Below are positions 36,821 to 47,519 of a stretch of DNA of 64,000 nt, one piece after another. Position 1 is the stretch's first letter. Every line of letters starts with the position of its first letter. Made by a program: the position numbers and the translations under genes. The DNA is taken from the NCBI GenBank assembly GCA_022794265.1, contig JAAWEK010000007.1:154064-218063 (forward strand), read 5' to 3'. Below the pieces are notes generated by a model. It saw only the letters and a list, made by a program, of their open reading frames with translations, did no database searches and was not told where the DNA came from. The DNA comes from Lachnospiraceae bacterium. Lineage in GTDB: Bacteria; Bacillota; Clostridia; Lachnospirales; Lachnospiraceae.

Positions 36821-38774
36821 ACTGGCTTTTCGAAATGTAAAACGGCAGATTGGAAATTACATGATATACTTTTTAACAGTAACCCTTACAGTGGCTCTTA
36901 TGTTTGCAGTAAACAATCTGATTTTTAGCAGTGAACTGAAACGGTTTTCGGATATGAATCAAAGTTTAAAAGACGGTCTGATTGTGATGTCCATGTTTAT
37001 TGCACTGATTGTATCCTTTGTTTTGGGATATGCAACATCTTTTATGCTGAAACTCCGGAAACGGGAATTTGGAACTTATCTGACCATGGGCATGACCAGA
37101 AAAAACATACTTTTCATATTTGTTTTGGAAACCATGATTATGAGTGTCGCGGCTCTGATTATCGGAATCTTCCTTGGATTGTTTATCTATCAGGGAATCA
37201 TGGCTGTATTTGCAAACCTTTTAGAAATAGATTTTGAATTTTCCGCATATTCTTCCGGGGGGCTGTTATTTACTATTGCTCTGGTGTGTATCATGTTTTT
37301 ATTGGCTTCGGTAACATCAGCCATCTATTTGAAGAGGGTCAGTATTTACAATCTGATACATGGTGAGAAAAAGGTTGAAAAAGGTGTCAGGTATCCTGCA
37401 TTGTGGCAGATGGTTTCCATTCTTTCCTTTGCCGGCCTGATTCTCTGTCTGTATTATTTTAATGATGGACTTGATTTGGCATATACGAATGTGGACCGGT
37501 CATCAAGAGAGATTTTTGGCAGTCTGGCCGGAGCTGCAGTCTGTCTGGTTTTGTTTCATATTGGTCTGGCAAGAAGCGCCGTTCATTTCTTTATGAGAAA
37601 TAAGAAGTTCTGTTGCCGCGGAACGAATACATTTACCATCAGACAATTATCCGGAAAGTTAAGTTCCAATTCCGTTATAATCGGAATACTGGCATTTTTG
37701 ATTGGATTTGCGGTGATTTTAGTAAATGTGACCTTTGTTCAAAAAGTATCGGAACGGGTGGGATTGGATAAAAGCTATCCGTTTGATATCAATGCGGCAG
37801 TGGGTCGGGAAAATAAACAGGCAATCTCAATTCCGGACGGAATCAGGATTATAGAAAAATACCAGAAGATTAAAACACGTATTGAATATCAGATATATGA
37901 TAGCGGAAGCGATTATTTTTATGGTTTTACACCCTGGTCAGGAAAAGGTTATGAAGGAATTACGGATGCTTATATGAAAGAAAGCGATTATAACATCCTG
38001 ATGGAGGCATTGGGGCGTGAGAGGATAGAATGCAAAGATGGATTTTATCTGCTGGCAGCTTCTCCTCATATTGCACAATTTGACTTTTCAAAGGCGGTTT
38101 TAGAGCAGGAAGGAAAGGAATATCATTATCTGGGAATCATAGAAGACGTCCCGTTCCGATTTTGGGGATATTTTATTATTCTGGTTCCGGACCGGCTGGT
38201 ATCTTCCATGGATGTAGAATCAGATTGTGTATCTATAGATTTGGAAAAAGGCTCTTTTGATGTCCGTTCAATGCAGGATGAGTTATCGTATGTATATGAT
38301 CAGACAGGAACGGATGATTTTGCTTATTTTAGAAGCGATTTTGATATTAAGGAATATGCCCGGGTATCCCGAAATGAGACATCTGCAGTTTTAGTGGTGG
38401 GAGCAATATATATGGCGGTAATCTTTGTGTTCCTGGCAATGGCGGTTCTGGCATTAAAGACACTGGCCGGTTTGTCAGAGGATAAGCGGAAATATGAAGT
38501 GCTGTTCCGTCTAGGAACCAGTGAGCGGCAGCAGGAGAAAACATTGTTTTATCAGATTTTCAGTTTTTTCTTTTTACCCTTTGCACTGCCGTTGCTTTTA
38601 AGTATACCCACGGGCTGGTTTTGTGTCAGGATAATGCGGATGACTGGGCTTGGACATTTAAAAGAAATATATTTTAATACCGGAATGATAGCTGTAGTTC
38701 TTACAGCTGTTTATGTACTCTATTTCTTTACAACGTATCTGATTTCAAAGAGGAACACGGTTTACAGGATTTAG
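36810..38774 (+). CDS. FtsX-like ABC permease, BceB-like
   Basis: A 654-residue permease with about ten membrane segments. The order is one N-terminal segment, three segments (about 60-175), two more (about 200-260), one near 290-310, a roughly 200-residue outer domain, then three C-terminal segments (about 530-650). This is the BceB layout, in which the outer domain binds the peptide complex. Start 36810 is chosen for its AGGAGG site; the GTG at 36801 overlaps that site. Partner of 36056 and the two-component system at 34339. Confidence 0.92.
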   Translation: MFARLAFRNVKRQIGNYMIYFLTVTLTVALMFAVNNLIFSSELKRFSDMNQSLKDGLIVMSMFIALIVSFVLGYATSFMLKLRKREFGTYLTMGMTRKNILFIFVLETMIMSVAALIIGIFLGLFIYQGIMAVFANLLEIDFEFSAYSSGGLLFTIALVCIMFLLASVTSAIYLKRVSIYNLIHGEKKVEKGVRYPALWQMVSILSFAGLILCLYYFNDGLDLAYTNVDRSSREIFGSLAGAAVCLVLFHIGLARSAVHFFMRNKKFCCRGTNTFTIRQLSGKLSSNSVIIGILAFLIGFAVILVNVTFVQKVSERVGLDKSYPFDINAAVGRENKQAISIPDGIRIIEKYQKIKTRIEYQIYDSGSDYFYGFTPWSGKGYEGITDAYMKESDYNILMEALGRERIECKDGFYLLAASPHIAQFDFSKAVLEQEGKEYHYLGIIEDVPFRFWGYFIILVPDRLVSSMDVESDCVSIDLEKGSFDVRSMQDELSYVYDQTGTDDFAYFRSDFDIKEYARVSRNETSAVLVVGAIYMAVIFVFLAMAVLALKTLAGLSEDKRKYEVLFRLGTSERQQEKTLFYQIFSFFFLPFALPLLLSIPTGWFCVRIMRMTGLGHLKEIYFNTGMIAVVLTAVYVLYFFTTYLISKRNTVYRI

Positions 38775-38780
38775 TTGTAA

Positions 38781-38817
38781 TTCAGGAGGGGTGCTATGTT
38801 AAGCACTCCTTTTCTGA
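38781..38817. terminator. Shared terminator between convergent genes
   Basis: TTCAGGAGGGGTGCT pairs with AGCACTCCTTTTCTGAA across ATGTTA. It ends both the permease transcript (+) and the hypothetical gene at 38827 (-). Confidence 0.75.
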
Positions 38818-38826
38818 ATGTAAAAA

Positions 38827-39366
38827 TCAGGAAGAAATTTCTTCCAGAGTTTTATCTGCCAGTTTCTTTAAAATATAGTTAATATCCTCCCGTTTATAGA
38901 TATTATTTTCAAAACAGAATCGTATTATCAAATCGGTTTCACTGGAATTGGTTAAGGCATATCCGGCAGTTTCCAACAATGCTTTTGTATGCTCCATATT
39001 TAAATGCAGACCAAAGCATATGGCTATGGCTTCCCATTTTTCAATGGAATGAAAAGAATTTTTATGTATAGTAAAACAGGAGGAAATCAGATCATATTCC
39101 TGTAAAATATATTCCATGGAAATATTGAATTCTTTCATATATAAACGGGCAATTTCCTGAAAGTTGTCAGGATTTCCGTGACTGGCATACCAGTCCTTAC
39201 ATTTTTCCCTGTCAGGGTCTGATTTTAGCTTTAATGTATTAAATGCATACTTTCCTTTGCTTTTTTCCCGTACATAATGGACCTGAATAAAAATTCTGGC
39301 ATCTGAACAGAATTGTTCCAGTTGTTTCTTTGACGTTTTTTTAGATAATTTTGAAAAAATAGACAT
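38827..39366 (-). CDS. Hypothetical protein with XRE-like C-terminal helical domain
   Basis: A 179-residue minus-strand gene. Start 39366 has GCGGTGA upstream; a longer TTG-started frame to 39405 has no ribosome site. The C-terminal part ('WEAIAICFGLHLNMEHTKA', 'LLETAGYALTNSSETDLII', 'RFCFENNIYKREDINYIL') matches a helical domain often fused to diverse partners in Lachnospiraceae and resembling an XRE-like regulator without its full helix-turn-helix. The N-terminal half is not recognised. It has no operon partner. Role unknown. Confidence 0.75.
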   Translation of the reverse strand: MSIFSKLSKKTSKKQLEQFCSDARIFIQVHYVREKSKGKYAFNTLKLKSDPDREKCKDWYASHGNPDNFQEIARLYMKEFNISMEYILQEYDLISSCFTIHKNSFHSIEKWEAIAICFGLHLNMEHTKALLETAGYALTNSSETDLIIRFCFENNIYKREDINYILKKLADKTLEEISS

Positions 39367-39470
39367 TAAAATCACCGCTTCCCTGCTGTTTTTAAGAATA
39401 CTCAATAATATATTTTACAAACATATACTCTTATATAATACCACAAATTTAATTAGCATAGAATAATAAA

Positions 39471-39499
39471 TTGAAAGAAACGGCGCCTTATGCTATAAT
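39471..39499 (+). promoter_or_regulatory. Promoter of lepA
   Basis: TTGAAA (39471-39476), a 17-base spacer and an extended -10, TGC-TATAAT (39491-39499), 46 bases before the start codon. Confidence 0.75.
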
Positions 39500-39545
39500 G
39501 CAGATACTATTCAGAATGGAAAAGGTTTAGGAAGGTGGCACATAG

Positions 39546-41360
39546 ATGGCTTTAATAAATCAAAATAATATAAGGAATTTTTGTATCATTGCCCATATTG
39601 ACCATGGAAAGTCAACACTGGCAGACAGAATCATTGAGAAAACAGGACTGCTGACCAGCAGGGAAATGCAGGCCCAGGTTTTGGATAATATGGATTTGGA
39701 ACGGGAACGGGGAATTACCATAAAAGCCCAGGCGGTCAGAACCGTATATCAGGCAGCGGATGGTCAGGAATATATTTTTAATCTGATTGATACACCGGGA
39801 CATGTGGATTTTAATTATGAGGTTTCCAGAAGTCTGGCGGCCTGTGACGGTGCCATACTGGTGGTAGATGCCGCCCAGGGGGTAGAGGCCCAGACACTTG
39901 CGAATGTTTATATGGCTTTGGACCATGATCTGGATGTGGTTCCGGTCATTAATAAGATAGATTTACCTAGTGCGGAGCCTCAGCGTGTGATGGATGAGAT
40001 TGAGGATGTCATAGGAATTGAGGCACAGGATGCGCCTTTAATTTCAGCAAAAAACGGGATTAACATTGAAGAAGTACTGGAACAGATAGTATCTAAAATT
40101 CCAGCGCCGAAAGGGGATGCGGCAGCACCATTAAAGGCATTGATTTTTGACAGTATTTACGATTCTTATAAGGGAGTTATTGTATTCTGCCGGATTATGG
40201 AGGGAATCGTCCGTGTAGGCACTCCAATAAAAATGATGGCAACCGGAGCCATGGCAAATGTAGTGGAAGTAGGATATTTTGGTGCAGGCCAGTTTATCCC
40301 ATGTGATGAATTAAGTGCGGGAATGGTTGGTTATATAACTGCAAGCATTAAAAATGTAAAGGATACCAGTGTGGGCGATACAATTACAAATGCAGAACAG
40401 CCATGTGATGAAGCATTACCTGGTTATAAGAAAGTGAATTCCATGGTATACTGCGGTATGTATCCGGCTGATGGCGCAAAGTATCCGGATTTACGGGATG
40501 CATTGGAAAAACTGCAGCTAAATGATGCGGCGCTGAATTTTGAGGCTGAAACGTCCATTGCTTTAGGATTTGGATTTCGCTGCGGATTCCTTGGACTACT
40601 CCATTTGGAAATCATTCAGGAACGGCTGGAGCGGGAATATAATCTGGACATTGTAACGACGGCGCCGGGGGTTATCTATAAAGTATATAAAACTGACGGC
40701 AGTATTGTGGAGTTAACCAATCCGTCTAACCTTCCGCCTGCTGCAGAAATTGACTATATGGAAGAGCCGATTGTAAAAGCTGAGATAATGGTAACCACGG
40801 AGTTTATCGGACCGATTATGGAATTGTGCCAGGAACGCCGGGGGTCCTATAAAGGCATGGATTATATAGAAGGAACCCGTGCATTATTAAAGTATGATTT
40901 GCCATTGAATGAGATTATATATGACTTTTTTGATGCATTAAAATCCCGTTCCAGAGGGTATGCATCGTTTGATTATGAAATAAAGGGATACGAGCGGTCT
41001 GAGCTGGTGAAATTGGATATCCTGATAAATAAAGAAGAAGTGGATGCATTATCATTTATTGTACATGCTTCCACTGCCTATGAGCGGGGCAGAAAAATGT
41101 GCGAAAAACTTAAGGAAGAAATACCGAGACAGTTGTTTGAGATTCCGATACAGGCAGCAATTGGCAGTAAAGTAATCGCCAGGGAAACGGTAAAAGCCAT
41201 GCGGAAGGATGTATTAGCCAAGTGTTACGGTGGCGATATAACCCGTAAGAAAAAATTGTTGGAAAAACAGAAAGAGGGTAAAAAACGTATGCGTCAGGTG
41301 GGCAATGTAGAAATTCCGCAGAAAGCATTTATGAGTGTTCTGAAACTGGATGATAAGTAG
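39546..41360 (+). CDS. lepA: Elongation factor 4 (LepA GTPase)
   Basis: A 604-residue ribosome-bound GTPase implicated in translation under stress and ribosome biogenesis. G1 'AHIDHGKST', G3 'DTPGHVDF' and G4 'NKID' are intact, and the C-terminal LepA domain ('[20 protein letters not shown]') is diagnostic. AGGAAGGTGG site. It is followed 11 bases later by hemW, the usual pairing in Firmicutes. Confidence 0.97.
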   Translation: MALINQNNIRNFCIIAHIDHGKSTLADRIIEKTGLLTSREMQAQVLDNMDLERERGITIKAQAVRTVYQAADGQEYIFNLIDTPGHVDFNYEVSRSLAACDGAILVVDAAQGVEAQTLANVYMALDHDLDVVPVINKIDLPSAEPQRVMDEIEDVIGIEAQDAPLISAKNGINIEEVLEQIVSKIPAPKGDAAAPLKALIFDSIYDSYKGVIVFCRIMEGIVRVGTPIKMMATGAMANVVEVGYFGAGQFIPCDELSAGMVGYITASIKNVKDTSVGDTITNAEQPCDEALPGYKKVNSMVYCGMYPADGAKYPDLRDALEKLQLNDAALNFEAETSIALGFGFRCGFLGLLHLEIIQERLEREYNLDIVTTAPGVIYKVYKTDGSIVELTNPSNLPPAAEIDYMEEPIVKAEIMVTTEFIGPIMELCQERRGSYKGMDYIEGTRALLKYDLPLNEIIYDFFDALKSRSRGYASFDYEIKGYERSELVKLDILINKEEVDALSFIVHASTAYERGRKMCEKLKEEIPRQLFEIPIQAAIGSKVIARETVKAMRKDVLAKCYGGDITRKKKLLEKQKEGKKRMRQVGNVEIPQKAFMSVLKLDDK

Positions 41361-41371
41361 GTGGTATCGGT

Positions 41372-42514
41372 ATGACTGCAGGCATATATGTGCATATCCC
41401 TTTTTGCAGTAAAAAATGTCTCTATTGTGATTTTGTTTCAGGAGTGGCGGATGAACAAAGAATACTGCAATATCATAAGGCACTTTTATTTGAAATTACA
41501 CATACAAATATGAAAGAGGAAAGTGCGGATACTTTATTTTTCGGAGGCGGAACGCCGTCCATTTATCCGGTATCCCTGATGGAAGAGCTGATGTCCGCGC
41601 TGAGGCCTTTTTTGCAGAAAGATAATGCGGAAATAACATTGGAAGCAAATCCTGGAACCCTGACATTTGAAAATCTGCAAAAGTACCGAAGCATGGGATT
41701 CGGGCGCATAAGCATGGGATTACAGTCGGCGGACAACAGGGAATTAAGAACTCTTGGACGGATACATACCTATGAAGAGTTCGAGCAGTCCTATGCTCTG
41801 GCAAGAAAAGCCGGATTTACCAATATTAATATTGATATTATTTCCGCAGTTCCGGGTCAGACCTTTGCGTCTTTTAGGAACACATTACAACGGGTGACGG
41901 CATTAAATCCGGAACATATTTCTGCATATAGTCTGATTGTGGAAGAAGGAACTCCTTTTCATGAAAAATATGGAGAAGGAAAACCTTATGAGAATCTGCT
42001 TCCCAATGAAGAAACGGACCGGAAGATGTATCATTTTACCGGAAGATTTTTAAAATCGAAAGGGTTTGGCAGATATGAGATATCCAATTATGCAAGACCA
42101 GGTTATGAATGCAGGCATAATCTGAAATACTGGTCTATGGATGAGTATTACGGATTTGGACTGTCAGCAGCTTCCAAAAAGGGAAACAAACGGTATGTCA
42201 ACACCCCGGATATGGAATGTTATTGTATGTTGCCGGAACACGGCAGGATAGCGGATATCCGGGAAGATGACCATACACAGACCAGACAGGATGAAATGGA
42301 AGAATTTATGTTTTTGGGATTGCGGAAAACAGACGGAATATCAGGGGAAGAATTTACAGAGAAATTTGGAGTATCCTACAGACAGATATATGGAGATGTG
42401 ATTGACCGGTTTGTCAGAGAAGGGCTGTTAAGAGAATCCGAGAATCGGCTGATGTTGACGGAGAAAGGGATAGATGTCAGTAATGTGGTGTTTGCGGAAT
42501 TTATTTTAAGATAG
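41372..42514 (+). CDS. hemW: Heme chaperone HemW (radical SAM)
   Basis: A 380-residue member of the HemN-like group, now regarded as a heme-binding chaperone rather than a coproporphyrinogen oxidase. The iron-sulfur motif is Cys12, Cys16, Cys19 ('PFCSKKCLYCDF'). 'TLFFGGGTPSI' and 'ISMGLQSADNRELRTLGR' match the family, and the C-terminal HemN domain is present. In operon with lepA; ended by the hairpin at 42541. Confidence 0.95.
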   Translation: MTAGIYVHIPFCSKKCLYCDFVSGVADEQRILQYHKALLFEITHTNMKEESADTLFFGGGTPSIYPVSLMEELMSALRPFLQKDNAEITLEANPGTLTFENLQKYRSMGFGRISMGLQSADNRELRTLGRIHTYEEFEQSYALARKAGFTNINIDIISAVPGQTFASFRNTLQRVTALNPEHISAYSLIVEEGTPFHEKYGEGKPYENLLPNEETDRKMYHFTGRFLKSKGFGRYEISNYARPGYECRHNLKYWSMDEYYGFGLSAASKKGNKRYVNTPDMECYCMLPEHGRIADIREDDHTQTRQDEMEEFMFLGLRKTDGISGEEFTEKFGVSYRQIYGDVIDRFVREGLLRESENRLMLTEKGIDVSNVVFAEFILR

Positions 42515-42540
42515 TAATTTTTATATCCTGTTAATGCACA

Positions 42541-42580
42541 GCAGCCGTTTCGGCAGTCTTCGCCCGAAACGGCTGCGTTT
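42541..42580. terminator. Terminator of the lepA-hemW operon
   Basis: GCAGCCGTTTCGG (42541-42553) pairs perfectly with CCGAAACGGCTGC (42564-42576). The T-run is short (GTTT). Confidence 0.7.
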
Positions 42581-42632
42581 GGTTAACCACATAAATTCAC
42601 ACATACAATTACCTAAAAAAAATATAAAGTCC

Positions 42633-42661
42633 TTGTTACTTTTTGTTGGATTTAGTATAAT
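42633..42661 (+). promoter_or_regulatory. Promoter of the small membrane protein gene
   Basis: TTGTTA (42633-42638), 17 bases and TATAAT (42656-42661), about 65 bases before the start at 42727. Confidence 0.65.
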
Positions 42662-42726
42662 TAATTCAGTCAATTTTTATGAAACATTATTGCCTGTGGA
42701 ATAGAGGCAGAAAAGGAGGCTCCGAA

Positions 42727-43242
42727 ATGGGAGACGTATATCATGAATATTTAATAAAACAGAAAATGACTGTTGTTGGAATAATGTTAAGGGTATTCAG
42801 CATTGCTGTATGTATTGGAGGATTTTGTACATTATTTTTAATCGGTTCTCTGGGAGCATTGTTAGAGTGTCTGCTGGTTTATTTAACCATATGGGTATTT
42901 AAAAGAACAGATGTTGAAATTGAATATTGCTATCTCAGCGGAGAATGTCAGTTTGATAAAATATTCGGACGCAGTAAACGAAAAGGATGCGGTAAATTAG
43001 ACATAAATCAGATGGAGATTATGGCACTGGAGGGTTCGCCGGAACTGGAATCCTTTGAGAGGGAAAATTACAGGGTACGGGATTTTTCCACGCTGGTAAA
43101 AGGTGCCAGAAGATATGTGGCATTTGTCAGGAAAGATTCGGAACTGATTAAGGTGATTTTTGAGCCGAATGATGATATTCTGGAATCCATGCAGATGGCA
43201 GCTCCGAGAAAAGTATTGATACCGAGGGAGATATCGTCATAA
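42727..43242 (+). CDS. Small membrane protein, DUF6106-like
   Basis: Start 42727 follows AAGGAGG with seven spacer bases. The 171-residue protein has two close membrane segments (about 18-58), then a cytosolic beta-rich domain ('VEIEYCYLSGECQFDKIFGR', 'KLDINQMEIMAL') that resembles a PH-like domain. The overall pattern matches what I remember of Lachnospiraceae DUF6106. No function is known. It lies alone between hemW and guaB, with its own promoter. Confidence 0.75.
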   Translation: MGDVYHEYLIKQKMTVVGIMLRVFSIAVCIGGFCTLFLIGSLGALLECLLVYLTIWVFKRTDVEIEYCYLSGECQFDKIFGRSKRKGCGKLDINQMEIMALEGSPELESFERENYRVRDFSTLVKGARRYVAFVRKDSELIKVIFEPNDDILESMQMAAPRKVLIPREISS

Positions 43243-43284
43243 AGAAATAATATATTTGAAAGTGTCAGAAGAATAAAAAAGAGT

Positions 43285-43313
43285 TTGACATCCCCACCTA
43301 ATTTTGATAAAAT
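43285..43313 (+). promoter_or_regulatory. Promoter of guaB
   Basis: TTGACA (43285-43290), a 17-base spacer and TGA-TAAAAT (extended -10, 43305-43313), 34 bases before the start. Confidence 0.75.
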
Positions 43314-43335
43314 TGATAAAATTTAGAGAAAGTGA

Positions 43336-44805
<1,470 letters not shown>

Positions 44806-44847
44806 AATATCCTCTATTGGGAGAAAAATTAACAAAAATTAAAGAAA

Positions 44848-44885
44848 ATATCAGTTCATATTATTGTATGGACTGATATTTTTTT
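44848..44885 (+). terminator. Intrinsic terminator after guaB
   Basis: ATATCAGTTCAT pairs with ATGGACTGATAT (one mismatch) and is followed by a run of seven T. Confidence 0.8.
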
Positions 44886-44931
44886 GTATAATGGAAAAGA
44901 TAGAAAGCATAAAATATTTAGGTGGGAGAAG

Positions 44932-46944
44932 ATGAACATGGTCAGCAAAATCAGATTTGGAAACCCGGTTCCGACAGGAGCGGTGGTAAATGGAACAGCA
45001 AATGTAAATGGGGAAGCAAACCTCCGGTATTTTGAAAAAACGGAACAGGGGTTCCGGTTCCGGATGGGTAAGAAAGATGCAGTTTATGGTCTCGGGGAGG
45101 CAAATCGGGGCATAAATAAACGAGGATATCAGTATGTGAGTTATTGTACCGACGACCCTAATCATACAGAAGAAAAACTGTCACTGTATGGAGCGCATAA
45201 TTTTATTGTTATAGATGGAGCCTGCACTTTTGGGGTATTTATTGATAATCCGGGCAGAGTTACATTTGATATCGGTTATGAAAAGATGGATGAACTGAAT
45301 ATTATACCGGAATATGAGGATTTGGATTTTTATATAATAGAAGGGGATGGAATTAAGGATATTGTCAGACAGTTCCGGACATTGATCGGACAATCTTATA
45401 TTCCGCCGAGATGGGCATTTGGATACCAGCAGTGCAGATGGAGTTATATGGATGCCGATGCTGTCTGGGAAGTGGTGGACGGATATGAAAACTGCGGGAT
45501 ACCGTTATCTGCGGTTTATCTGGATATTGATTATATGGAATCTTACAAGGATTTTACAATTAATGAAGAGAGATTTCCGGACTTTGGAAACTTTGTAAAG
45601 GAAATGAGGGAAAAGAATATTCATTTGGTTCCCATTATCGATGCCGGTGTTAAAATGGAAGAGGGATATGACGTTTATGAAGAAGGAGTAGCAAAAGGTT
45701 ATTTTGTGAAAGACAAAGAGGGCAGGGATTATGTGACTGCGGTATGGCCTGGACTTACGCATTTTCCCGATTTTTTGAATTCGGAAGCCAGACGCTGGTT
45801 CGGTTTAAAATACAAGGCGCTGACAGACAAAGGAATTGACGGATTCTGGAACGATATGAACGAGCCGGCAATTTTTTATACGGAAAGAGGTATTGATGAG
45901 GTAAAGGAACTTTTAAAGCCGGAAGCCGGAAGAAAAGAAGATATTTCCACAGATAAACTGATGGAGTTAAAATGGAAATTAAATGAGTTAGCCAATAATG
46001 ACAGTGACTATAAAGCAATGTATCATAATATGGACGGTCAGCTGGTGAATCATGACAGGGTACACAATCTGTATGGGTATAACATGACAAAAGCGGCTGC
46101 GGAAGGACTGGAAGAACTGCGGCCGGGAGAACGGACGCTGCTGTTTTCACGCTCTTCTTATATCGGTATGCACCGGTATGGGGGAATCTGGATGGGGGAT
46201 AATCAGGCATGGTGGTCCCATATTCTTTTAAATTTGAAAATGCTGCCATCCTTAAATATGTGCGGATTTCTGTATACCGGAGCGGATATCGGTGGATTTG
46301 GAAGCAATACTACAAGAGAATTGTTGCTTCGCTGGCTGGCGCTGGGAGTCTTTACGCCGTTAATGCGAAATCATGCGGCACTGGGAACCAGACTGCAGGA
46401 GTGTTTCCGGTTTGAACATACCGAAGATTTTAAGTCTGTAATCAGTTGCAGATATCGTCTGCTGCCGTATCTGTACAGTGAGTATTTAAAATCCGTATAT
46501 GAAAATGAAATGATGTTCCGTCCGCTGGCATTTGATTACAGCGGAGATGAAATTGCAGGAAATGTGGAAGATCAGCTTATGCTGGGAAATGAGGTTATGA
46601 TAGCTCCCGTATATACCCAGAATGCTGCCGGAAGATATGTGTATCTGCCGGAACCTATGACTATGATTGTCATGCATGAAAATGGTGAAGAAGAAAAAGT
46701 AATGGAAAAGGGTGTTCATTTTGTTGAAATGCCGTTGAACAGGGTTGTATTTTTTATAAAAGAAGATGCAAAAATTCCAGTGGTAAGTACGGAATACGGC
46801 AGGAAGGTGTGCAATGATACAACGGAAGGTATTGCGGATTCTGAGATGGTATGGCTGGGTAATAAAAATAAAAAATACCAGATGTATACGGATAACGGGC
46901 ATTCCAAAAATAAAAAGGATGATGTTTCGGTTATGGAACTTTAA
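44932..46944 (+). CDS. Alpha-glucosidase-type glycoside hydrolase, family GH31
   Basis: A 670-residue intracellular hydrolase (no signal peptide) of alpha-linked glucose or related oligosaccharides. Start 44932 follows GGGAGAAG. The family signature is 'GFWNDMNEPAIF' with nucleophile Asp308. Acid/base Asp423 lies in 'GGIWMGDNQAWWSH', and 'YTGADIGGFG' completes the barrel. The N-terminal beta domain and C-terminal tail look complete. Exact substrate (maltose, isomaltose, sulfoquinovoside) cannot be read from motifs. It is followed 14 bases later by greA. Confidence 0.9.
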   Translation: MNMVSKIRFGNPVPTGAVVNGTANVNGEANLRYFEKTEQGFRFRMGKKDAVYGLGEANRGINKRGYQYVSYCTDDPNHTEEKLSLYGAHNFIVIDGACTFGVFIDNPGRVTFDIGYEKMDELNIIPEYEDLDFYIIEGDGIKDIVRQFRTLIGQSYIPPRWAFGYQQCRWSYMDADAVWEVVDGYENCGIPLSAVYLDIDYMESYKDFTINEERFPDFGNFVKEMREKNIHLVPIIDAGVKMEEGYDVYEEGVAKGYFVKDKEGRDYVTAVWPGLTHFPDFLNSEARRWFGLKYKALTDKGIDGFWNDMNEPAIFYTERGIDEVKELLKPEAGRKEDISTDKLMELKWKLNELANNDSDYKAMYHNMDGQLVNHDRVHNLYGYNMTKAAAEGLEELRPGERTLLFSRSSYIGMHRYGGIWMGDNQAWWSHILLNLKMLPSLNMCGFLYTGADIGGFGSNTTRELLLRWLALGVFTPLMRNHAALGTRLQECFRFEHTEDFKSVISCRYRLLPYLYSEYLKSVYENEMMFRPLAFDYSGDEIAGNVEDQLMLGNEVMIAPVYTQNAAGRYVYLPEPMTMIVMHENGEEEKVMEKGVHFVEMPLNRVVFFIKEDAKIPVVSTEYGRKVCNDTTEGIADSEMVWLGNKNKKYQMYTDNGHSKNKKDDVSVMEL

Positions 46945-46958
46945 AGGATGGTAACAGA

Positions 46959-47462
46959 ATGTCAAATGATTTAACAAAAAATGATATCAAAAAAATAGAA
47001 GAAGAGATAGAGTATAGAAAAACAGTGGTACGGAAAGAGGCTATTGAAGCTGTAAAAGAAGCAAGAGCCCATGGGGATTTGAGTGAAAATTTTGAATACT
47101 ATGCGGCAAAACGGGATAAGAACAAGAACGAAAGCAGAATCCGTTATCTGGAGCGTATGATTAAAACGGCCCATATTATCGAAGATACATCGGCAGAAGA
47201 TGAAATCGGCCTGTATAGCAAAGTGATATTATATTTTGAAGAAGAGGATGAAACGGAGGAATATAAAATTGTAACCTCCATTCGGGGGGATTCACTGAAA
47301 AATCTCATTAGTATAGAATCACCGCTGGGAAAAGCATTGCTGGGGCATAAGGCAGGAGACCGGGTATATATTCCGCTGAATGCTGCCGACGGATATTACG
47401 TTGTGGTTCAGGCGATGGAAAAGACCGTGGATGATGGAACAGATGCGATACGAAGTTATTAG
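46959..47462 (+). CDS. greA: GreA/GreB-family transcription elongation factor
   Basis: A 167-residue protein that rescues backtracked RNA polymerase by stimulating transcript cleavage. The N-terminal coiled coil (about 1-80) has 'EARAHGDLSENFEYYAAKRD', with the catalytic acidic residues at its tip. The C-terminal FKBP-like domain has 'SPLGKALLGHKAGD'. Greatly similar to GreA; GreB cannot be fully excluded. Confidence 0.93.
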   Translation: MSNDLTKNDIKKIEEEIEYRKTVVRKEAIEAVKEARAHGDLSENFEYYAAKRDKNKNESRIRYLERMIKTAHIIEDTSAEDEIGLYSKVILYFEEEDETEEYKIVTSIRGDSLKNLISIESPLGKALLGHKAGDRVYIPLNAADGYYVVVQAMEKTVDDGTDAIRSY

Positions 47463-47519
47463 GGGAGGTAGTATTTACAGATAAGCTTAAGTGCGGACAC
47501 AGCACAGATGGGAGAAGAT